From the NCBI RefSeq assembly GCF_024207115.1, contig NZ_CP100128.1:4340001-4404000 (forward strand): 64,000 bases of DNA, written 5' to 3'. The notes beneath the pieces are model-generated. The model searched no databases. It was not told the origin of the DNA and was given only the letters and a program-made list of their open reading frames with translations. The DNA is from Chromobacterium sp. IIBBL 290-4 (GTDB lineage: Bacteria; Pseudomonadota; Gammaproteobacteria; Burkholderiales; Chromobacteriaceae). A program made the position numbers and the translations under genes. Positions within the stretch are counted from its first letter, which is position 1. Every line of letters begins with the position of its first letter. Of this stretch, positions 10,086 to 17,810 are shown piece after piece.

Positions 10086-10883
10086 ATGCCCGTCATGAAA
10101 TGGCTAATCGCCTGCGCTTTGATTTTTGGCGCGACGCTCGCCAGAGCCAATCCCGCCTGCCCGCAAGGGCCCTTGGCCATCGCCTATTACGAGTTCGGCG
10201 CGTCCTACCACAATGGCAAGGGGTACGATGTAGACATCGTGCGCGAACTGGCCAGACGGCTGAACTGCCCGATTCAATCCGAAACCGCTTACCCGCGGAT
10301 CCGCGCGCTCAAGCTGCTGGAGATCGGCCAGGCCGACATCGGCACCGCGACGCTGATCACCGAAGAGCGGCAGCGCTATTTGTGGATCTATCCCTATAAT
10401 CACAGCAAGAATCTGGTCATGCTGCGCAAGGGGGTCAATGCCGGCTCGCTGGCGGAGCTGATGCAACAGCCGGATCTGCGCTGGGGCATGATACGCGGCT
10501 ACCGGCACAGCCCCGCGCAGGACAAACTGCTGGAGGACTTGAGCCAACAACGCAAAATCGTCATTGCCGCCAATGAGGATGATTTATACAAAATGCTGTG
10601 CAACGGCGTCATTACCGCTGCCTTCGGGCAGCCGTCGAGCTATGACCCCTGGTTCAGCAGCCATCAAGCCAGCGATCAGATCAGCATTCGCGATTTCTTT
10701 CCAGAGGCGGAAACCATCGCCGGCGGCATCGCGTTCAGCAAAAAACGCTTTTCCCAGGAAAACGCCGAACTATGGCATCAGGAGATACTCAAGATGTACC
10801 GCGACGGCACGCTCAAGACGCTGATGCGCAAATACCTGAGCGCCACCAGCGTGGAGCATATGTTGAAACGGCCACTGGAGTAG
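10086..10883 (+). CDS. Secreted solute-binding protein family 3-like, paralog 3 of 4
   Basis: This is a 262-265-residue periplasmic binding-protein homolog. Two ATGs are possible, 10086 and 10095. The second gives MKWLIACALIFGATLARANP, a compact signal peptide that matches paralog 4. The mature protein repeats the family pattern: ACPQGPLAIAYYEFGASY, GKGYDVDIVRELARRL, GQADIGTATLITEERQ, GYRHSPAQDKLLEDL, DDLYKML. It differs from paralog 2 mainly in the hinge and the pocket-side loops (for example GVNAGSLAELMQQPDLRW against SADTDSLEALLAKPDIHW), as expected for duplicated receptors that diverge in ligand preference. A 58-base gap separates it from paralog 2. Confidence 0.85.
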   Translation: MPVMKWLIACALIFGATLARANPACPQGPLAIAYYEFGASYHNGKGYDVDIVRELARRLNCPIQSETAYPRIRALKLLEIGQADIGTATLITEERQRYLWIYPYNHSKNLVMLRKGVNAGSLAELMQQPDLRWGMIRGYRHSPAQDKLLEDLSQQRKIVIAANEDDLYKMLCNGVITAAFGQPSSYDPWFSSHQASDQISIRDFFPEAETIAGGIAFSKKRFSQENAELWHQEILKMYRDGTLKTLMRKYLSATSVEHMLKRPLE

Positions 10884-10945
10884 AAACGCGCGTCCGCCGC
10901 GACGCGCTTGCCGGGTGCTCCGCCCCTGAGAGGCGATGAACAAGG

Positions 10946-11743
10946 ATGAGCATCATGAAATGGCTTCTGACTTGCGTTCTGATGTTGGGCCCGACGCTCG
11001 CTCAGGCCAACCCTGCCTGCCCCAACGGCCCGCTGAGCGTCGCATACTTCGACTACGGCACCGCCTATCACGAGGGCAAGGGCTATGATGTCGAAACCCT
11101 GCATGAATTGGCCAAACGATTGGACTGCCCCATCCAGAACGAAGCGGAGTATCCGCGGATACGGGTGTTGAAGCTATTGGAAATCGGCCAGGCCGACATC
11201 GGCGCGTCGACGACGGTCACGCCCGAGCGCCAGCGTTACTTATGGATGCTGCCCTACCACTACACCAAAAACCTGGTTTTGCTGCGCAAAGGCATGAAAG
11301 TGGACACGCTGGATGAGCTGCTCAAGCTGCCGGATTTGCGCTGGGGCGTGGTGCGCGGCTATCGCCATGGCCCCGCCGGGGACCGGATGCTTGAGGAGTT
11401 GACGCGGCAAAACAAAGTGGTCACCGCCGCCAACGACGACGATCTGTACAAAATGCTGTGCAGCGGCGTCATCACCGCCATCTTCGCCATCCCGATCAGC
11501 TACGACCCCTGGATGAGCAGCCATCCCGGCTGCCAGCAAATCGAAATTCACGACCTGTTTCCGGACAGCGAAACCAGTCCCGGCGCCATCGTTCTCAGCC
11601 GGCAGCGCTTCAGCCCGCAAGCGGCCGCGCTCTGGCAGGCGGAACTGCGGCGCATGTTCAAGGACGGCGCCATTCGCGCCATCATGCTGCGCTATTACAG
11701 CGCATCCGCAGTGGACAAGATGCTCAAATCGCTAGGAGACTGA
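10946..11743 (+). CDS. Secreted solute-binding protein family 3-like, paralog 4 of 4
   Basis: This is the last of the tandem series, 262-265 residues. ATG 10955 gives MKWLLTCVLMLGPTLAQANP, the same signal-peptide plan as paralog 3, and ATG 10946 is the alternative. Family blocks are ACPNGPLSVAYFDYGTAYHE, GKGYDVETLHELAKRLDC, GQADIGASTTVTPERQRYLW, VRGYRHGPAGDRMLEEL and DDLYKML. The tail (SASAVDKMLKSLGD) has drifted from the LKRPLE end of paralogs 2 and 3. A strong hairpin at 11760-11796 follows the stop and probably ends transcription of the whole sensory block. No transporter subunit follows. Confidence 0.85.
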   Translation: MSIMKWLLTCVLMLGPTLAQANPACPNGPLSVAYFDYGTAYHEGKGYDVETLHELAKRLDCPIQNEAEYPRIRVLKLLEIGQADIGASTTVTPERQRYLWMLPYHYTKNLVLLRKGMKVDTLDELLKLPDLRWGVVRGYRHGPAGDRMLEELTRQNKVVTAANDDDLYKMLCSGVITAIFAIPISYDPWMSSHPGCQQIEIHDLFPDSETSPGAIVLSRQRFSPQAAALWQAELRRMFKDGAIRAIMLRYYSASAVDKMLKSLGD

Positions 11744-11759
11744 GCGCCCCCCATGACGC

Positions 11760-11796
11760 GACAAGGCCCGCCAGGCATGCTCTGGCGGGCCTTGTC
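11760..11796. terminator. Strong hairpin between convergent genes
   Basis: A perfect 15-bp stem (GACAAGGCCCGCCAG with its complement CTGGCGGGCCTTGTC) and a 7-base loop lie between the stop of the fourth binding protein and the stop of azoR. The U-tract is weak on both strands. From its position it is probably a shared bidirectional terminator. Confidence 0.75.
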
Positions 11797-11812
11797 ATCT
11801 CCGAGCTTGGTA

Positions 11813-12421
11813 TTACAGCGCCAGCTTGGCGATGGCTTCCTTGGCCATATGGATGGAGGTGGCGCGCTTGTCCGGACCCATGTTCACGCCTTCGGCGCGG
11901 ATGATCTCCACTTCGCGCACGCCCAGGAATCCCAAGGCCTTCGCCAGGTAGTCTTCCTGGAAGTCCATCAACTGGCCTTGTTCGCCGCTATGCACGCCGC
12001 CGCGCGCGGACACCACGATCACCTTTTTATTCGGAACCAGGCCTACCGGGCCGGTTTCCGTGTACTTGAAGGTGCGTCCGGCCGCGAATACGCGGTCTAT
12101 CCAGCTGCGCAGCTGAGTCGGGATCGAGAAGTTGTACATCGGCGCGCCGATCACCAGCACATCCGCGGCCAGAAATTCTTCGATCAGCTCATCCGTCAGC
12201 GCGGCTTCGCTGCGTTGCAGCGGGGACCAGTCCGACTCCGGCGCAAAGCGGGCGCCGATGATCTCGCCGGAAAGATGGGCGATGGGGTTGGCCGCCAGAT
12301 CGCGATAGCTGGTTTCCACATTGACGTGGCGCTGGCGAATGGTGTTGGCCACTACGGCGGACAATTCGCGGGTAACGGAGTTGTCGGCAAGAATGCTGGA
12401 ATCCAGATGCAAGAGTTTCAT
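11813..12421 (-). CDS. azoR: FMN-dependent NADH-azoreductase
   Basis: This is a 202-residue flavodoxin-fold quinone/azo reductase that uses NADH and FMN for two-electron reduction of quinones and azo compounds in the cytosol. The FMN-phosphate loop is LHLDSSILADNSVTRELS, the central isoalloxazine contact is GAPMYNFSIPTQLRSWIDRV, and SARGGVHSG follows at the third loop, as in E. coli AzoR. The length equals the family norm of about 200. It is divergent from a LysR-type regulator with a 106-bp shared gap, a common arrangement in which the regulator controls the reductase in response to electrophiles or quinones. Confidence 0.95.
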   Translation of the reverse strand: MKLLHLDSSILADNSVTRELSAVVANTIRQRHVNVETSYRDLAANPIAHLSGEIIGARFAPESDWSPLQRSEAALTDELIEEFLAADVLVIGAPMYNFSIPTQLRSWIDRVFAAGRTFKYTETGPVGLVPNKKVIVVSARGGVHSGEQGQLMDFQEDYLAKALGFLGVREVEIIRAEGVNMGPDKRATSIHMAKEAIAKLAL

Positions 12422-12497
12422 GTTCAGGTCCTTCGATGTCGGGTGGGAATGAGTGAATCATATTCAAACAGAACAATACGCACTAGACTGCTAAAAT

Positions 12498-12513
12498 TGG
12501 AAACATTGTTCCA
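12498..12513. promoter_or_regulatory. Candidate LysR-type operator
   Basis: TGGAAACATTGTTCCA is an imperfect dyad (TGGAA/TTCCA arms). It lies 14 bases upstream of the lysR ATG and inside the azoR-lysR divergent promoter region. Its size and position suit the T-N11-A type sites of LysR proteins, so autoregulation is plausible. This is inference from symmetry only. Confidence 0.4.
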
Positions 12514-12527
12514 CCAACGAGACAATC

Positions 12528-13460
12528 ATGCAGGATCTGAATGACCTTCTGTATTTCGCCAAAGTCGTGGAGCATGGCGGCTTCATGGCGGCGGGCCGGA
12601 TCTTGGGCATCCCCAAGTCGCGCTTATCCCGCCGGGTGGCCGAGCTGGAAGCGAAACTGGGCGTGCGGCTATTGCAGAGAACCACGCGGCGGCTGGCCTT
12701 GACCGAAATCGGCAGCCAGTATTACCAACATTGCCAGGCCATGCTGGCCGAGGCCGAGGCGGCTCACGAAACCATTCTGCAAAGCAGCGCCGAGCCGCGC
12801 GGCCTGATCCGCGTCAGTTGCCCGGAGCTGCTGTCCAAAACCATGCTCGGCGACGTGCTGCCGCGCTTTCTGAATCGTTACCCCATGGTCAGGGTGGCGC
12901 TGGACTCCACCAATCGCCGCGTCGATTTGATCGAAGAAGGCGTGGACGTCGCCATCCGGGTGCGCAATGTGATCGAGGACAGCGCCAGCCTGGTGGTGCG
13001 CCGGCTGGGCCGCAGCCGGATGATCCTGGTCGCCAGTCCGGCATTCCTGCAAATACATGGCGAACCCATGTCGCCGGAAAAGCTGGCCGGACTGCCGGCG
13101 CTGACCATGAGTCGTCCGGATGGGCGCGGACAATGGGTCTTGCTGGACAATGTCGGCCAGGTTTACACCATCCACGTAGACGCGCCGCGGCTGATGACCG
13201 ACGACATGATCGTGCTGCGGCAAGCCGCCATCGACGGGGTCGGCATCGCCGCCCTGCCGGCCAATGTTTGCCATCAGGCGCTGCAAGATGGCCGGCTGAG
13301 GCGCATCCTGCCGCAGTACGGTTTCCCATGGGGCATCCTGCACGCCGCCTTTCCCTCGCGCCGCGGCCTATCGCCAGCGGTGCGGGCCTTTCTCGATTTC
13401 ATCGCGGAAGAATTGATCAGCGAAGATGCCGCCGCCGACTGGGGCCATCCGCAGGCATGA
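12528..13460 (+). CDS. LysR-family transcriptional regulator
   Basis: This 310-residue protein has an N-terminal winged helix-turn-helix (residues 4-62: LNDLLYFAKVVEHGGFMAAG, then ILGIPKSRLSRRVAELE, LGVRLLQRTTRRLALTEIG) followed by a LysR substrate-binding domain of about 220 residues. The IPKSRLSRR recognition helix and RTTRRLALTE wing are typical of the AaeR/DsdC-like group found beside quinone and azo reductase genes. It is transcribed away from azoR, so control of azoR is the simplest idea. The effector is not known. Confidence 0.93.
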   Translation: MQDLNDLLYFAKVVEHGGFMAAGRILGIPKSRLSRRVAELEAKLGVRLLQRTTRRLALTEIGSQYYQHCQAMLAEAEAAHETILQSSAEPRGLIRVSCPELLSKTMLGDVLPRFLNRYPMVRVALDSTNRRVDLIEEGVDVAIRVRNVIEDSASLVVRRLGRSRMILVASPAFLQIHGEPMSPEKLAGLPALTMSRPDGRGQWVLLDNVGQVYTIHVDAPRLMTDDMIVLRQAAIDGVGIAALPANVCHQALQDGRLRRILPQYGFPWGILHAAFPSRRGLSPAVRAFLDFIAEELISEDAAADWGHPQA

Positions 13461-13496
13461 CATTTGCTTTCCTTCCGGCATGAATCACGCTGAAGA

Positions 13497-14065
13497 ATGC
13501 TTATGCTGCGCATCCGCCCCCTGGAAGAATCCGACTCCCTGCAAACCCTCACCGCCCTGCTGCATCGCGCCTATGCCCAACTGGGCGCGATGGGCCTTCC
13601 CTATACCGCCGTCAACCAGAGCGTGGAAACCACTCGCCGCCGCACAGCCGGCGGGCACTGCTTGCTGGCATGGATAGATCAGGAGCTTGTCGGCACCATC
13701 ACGGTGCATCCGCCCCTGCTCGGATCCTTCTGCCAGCCATTCCGCGAACCGGACGCCGCTGTCTTGATGCAATTAGCCGTGGAACCGCATTAGCCGTGGA
13801 ACCGCATCGGCAGGGACAAGGCATAGGCGACCGCCTGATGGAGGCGGCGGAAGACTTGGCCAGGCAGCATGGCTGCCGCGCCATCCGGCTGGATACCGCG
13901 GTGGAAGCGAACCATTTGGTGAGCCGTTATCTCAAGCGCGGCTACCGCATCGAAGCGCCGCTGCAATGGCCTGACAAATCCTACCGCAGCCTGGTGATGG
14001 TCAAAAAATTGGAACCCTTGGCTCCGGAAGCGACTCCTACACTGCATTGCAGTGCAGCAAGTTGA
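13497..14065 (+). pseudogene. GNAT-family N-acetyltransferase, disrupted by a 17-bp tandem duplication
   Basis: The reading frame from ATG 13497 codes for the first half of a GNAT acetyltransferase (MLRIRPLEESDSLQTL, LAWIDQELVGTITVHPP) and reaches MQLAVEPH before a TAG at 13791-13793. The second half continues in another frame with RQGQGIGDRLMEAAEDLA, the acetyl-CoA pyrophosphate loop (motif A, Q/R-x-x-G-x-G/A). The break is a perfect 17-bp direct repeat at 13772-13805. Removing one copy joins the halves into a single 183-residue protein with an unbroken QLAVEP-HRQGQGIGDRLM motif. As written, the gene gives a 98-residue product without the cofactor site, so it should be inactive. The acceptor substrate is not known. 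Confidence 0.88.
13772..13805. repeat. 17-bp tandem duplication inside the GNAT gene
   Basis: The unit ATTAGCCGTGGAACCGC occurs at 13772-13788 and again at 13789-13805 with no spacer. Seventeen is not a multiple of three, so the second copy shifts the frame and brings TAG into frame. The copies are identical, which suggests a recent slippage event that could revert. Confidence 0.95.
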
Positions 14066-14120
14066 TGGCTGCGCGCCACACTTCGGCAGCAGACCATTAG
14101 CATTTATTGCATTGCAGCAA
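14040..14120. promoter_or_regulatory. TGC-rich palindromes upstream of the DUF3141 gene
   Basis: CACTGCATTGCAGTG at 14040-14054 is a palindrome with 7-bp arms around one base. A related TTGCATTGCAGCAA lies at 14107-14120, about 83 bases before the start of the PHA-synthase-like gene. TGC-rich dyads of this kind are bound by the PHA regulator PhaR in some Proteobacteria. Here that is only a suggestion from similarity in composition and position. Confidence 0.35.
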
Positions 14121-14202
14121 CAAACGAGTACAGTGCTGCCATGGTCAGGCTATCGGCAGCATCGCTATTTCTTTCCTTCGTTTTCATAAGCAAGGGGTTG
14201 CA

Positions 14203-16674
14203 ATGTGGTCCACTACTGCAGTTCAAGGCGGAGTCCTTCCGTCTGCTCAACCGTTGTTTGATTACTGGCTGGACGCCTGCCAACGCGGCATCTTGTACTG
14301 GGATACGCTGTATCGCCGCGGCGAGGCGTATCTGGAACACTGCGAGAGCGGCAAGCCGCCGGTGCTGGTGTTCGATTACCAAATCATCATGGATGCCCGC
14401 GAGCTGCCCGACCCGGCCAATTACGCGCTGGCCGCCATCAAGCCGCCATCGAACTGCCCTGCGACAGACGCGTCCAAACGCCCCTTCGTCGTGATTGACC
14501 CGCGCGCCGGCCATGGTCCCGGCATAGGCGGCTTCAAGATGGACAGCGAAATCGGCATCGCGCTGCAACAAGGCCACCCCTGCTATTTCGTGATGTTTTT
14601 CCCGCAGCCGGTGCCGGGCCAAACCATAGAAAGCGTAGCCAAGGCGGAAGGCCACTTCCTGGCCCGCGTCAACGAACTGCACCCCGACAGCGACGGCAAA
14701 CCCTTTGTGATCGGCAATTGCCAGGGCGGCTGGGCCTTGGCCATGCTGGCATCCGTGGCCCCAGAGCTGGTCGGCCCCATCCTGCTGGCAGGCTCTCCAC
14801 TATCCTACTGGGCCGGCGTGCGCGGCAAGAACCCGATGCGCTACGCCGGCGGCCTGACCGGCGGCACCTGGACCGCCTCGCTGGCCGGCGACCTGGGCAA
14901 TGGCCGCTTCGACGGCGCCCATCTGGTGGAAAACTTCGAAAAGCTGGACCCGGCCAATACCCTGTGGAAAAAGTCCTACAATCTGTACGCCAAAGTCGAC
15001 ACCGAGCCGTCGCGCTACCTGGAGTTCGAACGCTGGTGGGGCGGGCACTATCTGCTCAACAAAGCGGAAATGGAATGGATCACCCAGAAGCTGTTCGTCG
15101 GCAATGAACTGGTCCACGGCAATATCGCCAGCCATGACGGCAAGCTCAGAGTGGACATGCGCAACATCCGCTCGCCCATCATGGTGTTCGCCTCCTGGGG
15201 CGACAACATCACCCCCCCGCAGCAGGCGCTGAACTGGGTGGCGGACTTGTACGACAGCGTGGAAGACATCCGCAATAACGAACAAACCATCGTCTACTGC
15301 CTGCACAACAAGGTGGGGCACCTCGGCATCTTCGTGTCCGCGGGCGTCGCAAACAAAGAGCACAGCGAATTCGCCAGCGCGCTGGACCTGATAGACGTGC
15401 TGGCCCCGGGCTTGTACGAAGCCATCATTGAAGACGTGGCGCCGGACGCGCCGGGCCAGGAGTATATCGAAGGCCGCTACATCATCCGCTTCGAAGCGCG
15501 CGATGTGCCGGACATCCTGGCGCTGGACGACGGCCGCGAGGACGAGCAAGCCTTTGAAGTCGTCAAACGCGCCTCCGAAATCAATCAAGGCGTTTACGAC
15601 CGCTACTTCTCGGCGGCGGTGCGGACCTTCAGCAACGAGGCCAGCGCCCGGCTATTGCGCGAACTCCACCCGGCGCGCTTCGAACGCACGCTGATCTCGC
15701 CGAAAAACCCCTGGCTGTGGTGGCTGCCGGGCCTCGCCGCCCAGGTGCGCGAGCAACGCAAACCGGTGGCGGCCGACAATCCGCTGTGGCAATGGCAGCA
15801 GCAGATGTCCGACTTCATCGTCCAATCGCTGGATCATTACCGCGACCTGCGCGACGCCGCCCAGGAACAGCTGTTCCGCGCCATATACGAATCGCCGCAA
15901 CTGGCGACGCTGATCGGCGTGCAGCCGGCTGGCGAGCCGCGCAAGCAGACGCTGGCCTGGGAAAGCCGCGAGCTCGCCCGACTCAAGCGCGAAGCGCTGG
16001 ACCCAAGCTTCGAGCACGGCACGCTGGCCGACGGCTTCATCCGCCTGCTGGTTTATGTCGGCATCGGCATGGGCGTCATCGACGAGCGGCCGTTCAACGC
16101 CATCCGCCGCACCATGCGCAACATCCATAACGAGTACCCGCTCACCCTGATGCAGCTAAAAGACACCATCAGGCGGCAGGTTTCGCTGGTTCGGGCCGAT
16201 CATCATCGCGCCTTGAAGGGTCTCAGCCTCCTGCTGCCGGAACAGCATATCCGCCATCAAGCCTGGATGCTGGTTCGCGATCTGCAGCTGGTGAACAAGC
16301 ATGAGATTCCGGCCGAGCAAAGACAGCGGCTGGAAACCGTGGCCGACGCGCTGGGCCTGTCCGAGCAAGACCGGCAAGCCGTGCTGGGGAAAACCGCGCA
16401 GAGCCCCATCGCGCCGGTCCTGCAGCCTCTTGCCGCCGCCGCTCAACAGGAGGCGGCGGAGAGCAAGGCGACGCCGGCAACCAGTCCGGCGGAAAAGCCG
16501 GCCGCGCGCAAGCCGGCTGCGTCCCAGCCTAAGCCCGCCCTGGACACGACAGCCATTGCGCCGCCCGCTGCCGCGCCCAAACGCAAAGCGCCAGCCAAGG
16601 CCAACGGCAAGTCCCCGACCGGCGTCAAAACCGGGAAACCCGCCGCAAGCGACAAGCCGCCGCGCGAATCCTAA
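14203..16674 (+). CDS. DUF3141 protein, PHA synthase-like alpha/beta hydrolase
   Basis: This 823-residue protein belongs to the DUF3141 family, which is related to poly(3-hydroxyalkanoate) synthases. The N-terminal half has the alpha/beta-hydrolase fold: VVIDPRAGHGPGIGG, the nucleophile elbow VIGNCQGGWALAML with Cys in the PhaC-type GxCxGG box, MVFASWGDNITPPQQ carrying the catalytic Asp region, and KVGHLGIF with the His. A mostly helical C-terminal domain follows, and the last 90 or so residues are rich in Ala, Lys and Pro (AEKPAARKPAASQPKPA), like the tails of phasins and histone-H1-like proteins. ATG 14203 has AAGGGG six bases before it, whereas 14107 has nothing comparable. A phasin-like or granule-associated role is inference. 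A strong terminator follows at 16686. Confidence 0.85.
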   Translation: MWSTTAVQGGVLPSAQPLFDYWLDACQRGILYWDTLYRRGEAYLEHCESGKPPVLVFDYQIIMDARELPDPANYALAAIKPPSNCPATDASKRPFVVIDPRAGHGPGIGGFKMDSEIGIALQQGHPCYFVMFFPQPVPGQTIESVAKAEGHFLARVNELHPDSDGKPFVIGNCQGGWALAMLASVAPELVGPILLAGSPLSYWAGVRGKNPMRYAGGLTGGTWTASLAGDLGNGRFDGAHLVENFEKLDPANTLWKKSYNLYAKVDTEPSRYLEFERWWGGHYLLNKAEMEWITQKLFVGNELVHGNIASHDGKLRVDMRNIRSPIMVFASWGDNITPPQQALNWVADLYDSVEDIRNNEQTIVYCLHNKVGHLGIFVSAGVANKEHSEFASALDLIDVLAPGLYEAIIEDVAPDAPGQEYIEGRYIIRFEARDVPDILALDDGREDEQAFEVVKRASEINQGVYDRYFSAAVRTFSNEASARLLRELHPARFERTLISPKNPWLWWLPGLAAQVREQRKPVAADNPLWQWQQQMSDFIVQSLDHYRDLRDAAQEQLFRAIYESPQLATLIGVQPAGEPRKQTLAWESRELARLKREALDPSFEHGTLADGFIRLLVYVGIGMGVIDERPFNAIRRTMRNIHNEYPLTLMQLKDTIRRQVSLVRADHHRALKGLSLLLPEQHIRHQAWMLVRDLQLVNKHEIPAEQRQRLETVADALGLSEQDRQAVLGKTAQSPIAPVLQPLAAAAQQEAAESKATPATSPAEKPAARKPAASQPKPALDTTAIAPPAAAPKRKAPAKANGKSPTGVKTGKPAASDKPPRES

Positions 16675-16685
16675 GCGCCAAGCCA

Positions 16686-16715
16686 GGGGGGCGCGCTTGC
16701 CGCGCCCCCCTTTTG
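16686..16715 (+). terminator. Rho-independent terminator of the DUF3141 gene
   Basis: A 10-bp GC stem (GGGGGGCGCG / CGCGCCCCCC) with loop CTTGC is followed by TTTTGT, 11 bases after the stop codon. Confidence 0.93.
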
Positions 16716-16800
16716 TCTTCCTAGCCCCCGATATCCAAGCTCTTCGCCAAACGCCTTCGCGATCATCCCGCGCATGCTCAGCCGTCCTTGCTCGCGAGCA

Positions 16801-16829
16801 TTGACTATCCAAATAGCAAACGCTAATAT
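16801..16829 (+). promoter_or_regulatory. Sigma-70 promoter of the glycine riboswitch transcript
   Basis: TTGACT (16801-16806) and TAATAT (16824-16829) are separated by exactly 17 bases. The first aptamer begins about 6-8 bases after the -10 box, which fits a start point near 16836. Confidence 0.8.
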
Positions 16830-16834
16830 TCGCC

Positions 16835-17020
16835 CTCTGCGGGAGAGAGGGGCCCAGCCCCCGCCGAAGACGCAAACTCCCATAATCGCTCAGGCAAGCC
16901 GTACCGCAGCGCAACATTGATTCAAGCCGATTGGAGAGAGGCCGCCAGGAGCGGCCCACCGAAGGGGCAAGTGGCCGCCGGCCATGCAACTCTCAGGTAA
17001 AAGGACAAGGGGAGAGGCTG
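16835..17020 (+). ncRNA. Tandem glycine riboswitch
   Basis: Two glycine-aptamer cores follow each other. The first has GGGAGAGAGG at 16841, CGCCGAAGACGCAA, and CGCTCAGGCAAG near 16890. The second has TTGGAGAGAGGCCGCCAGGA at about 16930, CACCGAAGGGGCAAG, and CTCTCAGGTAAAAGGACAAG near 16990-17010. The conserved GGAGAG, CCGAAG and CUCAGG elements and the short linker are those of RF00504-type cooperative glycine riboswitches. The downstream gene is a TRIC-family membrane protein, a known partner of this riboswitch class. In proteobacteria such switches usually turn genes on when glycine is high. I did not resolve the expression platform between 17021 and 17155. Confidence 0.92.
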
Positions 17021-17155
17021 TTCCGTTAGCCGGAATTCCACCCAGGAGACTGCCTTGTCCGCATCCGTCCATAACGGCGCTAGACGCTTGTCCGCGCCGC
17101 GCCCCCCTATTTACGCCGCATCCCGCCTATCCTCCAGAGAAACCGAGGCGGCGCC

Positions 17156-17770
17156 ATGCTGACCTTAATCTACCTGATCGCCATCACCGCAGAAGCAATG
17201 ACTGGCGCGCTGGCCGCCGGCCGCCGCCACATGGACATCTTCGGCGTATCCGTCATCGCCTTTCTCACCGCGCTGGGCGGCGGCACGGTCCGCGACATCA
17301 TTCTCGGCCGCTACCCGATAGGCTGGACCCAACATCCTGAATATGTATTGCTGGTCTTGGCCGGCGGCATCGCCGCCGTGCTGATTTCGCGCTATATGCG
17401 GCATCTGAACAATTTGTTCCTGGTGCTGGACGCGCTGGGCCTGGTGGCCTTCACCATCATTGGCTGCGACGTGGCGCTGGGCATGCACTACCACCCGGTC
17501 ATCGTGGCGATGGCGGGCATGATCACCGGCATCGCCGGCGGCATCTTGCGCGACGTGCTGTGCAATCGCGTGCCCATCGTGTTCCGCCGCGAGCTCTACG
17601 CCAGCGTCTCCTTGCTGGTCGCCGTCCTCTACCTGGGCCTGAATGCGCTGGCGCTGCAGCACGACTGGAATATCGCCGCCAGCTTCGCCTTCGGCCTGGC
17701 GCTGCGCATGACCGCGCTATGGCGCGAATGGCAATTGCCGGTATTTTCATATCGGCACAGCGGCTACTGA
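17156..17770 (+). CDS. TRIC/UPF0126-family membrane protein, probable glycine channel or transporter
   Basis: This 204-residue protein has seven predicted membrane segments arranged as two related halves. Each half ends with the family signature: ALGGGTVRDIILGRYP (residues near 40-55) and GIAGGILRDVLCNRVP (near 122-137). These GGGxxRD motifs define the bacterial TRIC/YadS-YicG family. Eukaryotic TRIC proteins are cation channels. The bacterial YicG/YadS branch is repeatedly found under glycine riboswitches and has been proposed to move glycine, and the riboswitch at 16835-17020 supports that here. The first ATG after CGGCGCC is used. No clear Shine-Dalgarno sequence is visible. Confidence 0.9.
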   Translation: MLTLIYLIAITAEAMTGALAAGRRHMDIFGVSVIAFLTALGGGTVRDIILGRYPIGWTQHPEYVLLVLAGGIAAVLISRYMRHLNNLFLVLDALGLVAFTIIGCDVALGMHYHPVIVAMAGMITGIAGGILRDVLCNRVPIVFRRELYASVSLLVAVLYLGLNALALQHDWNIAASFAFGLALRMTALWREWQLPVFSYRHSGY

Positions 17771-17810
17771 CTGAAATGCATTCGGCATAATTTTGATTTA
17801 TCATGCCGAC

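Noticed and set aside
11753..12544. A 263-codon plus-strand frame opposite azoR
   Set aside because: It is the antisense of azoR and its composition reflects the real minus-strand gene.
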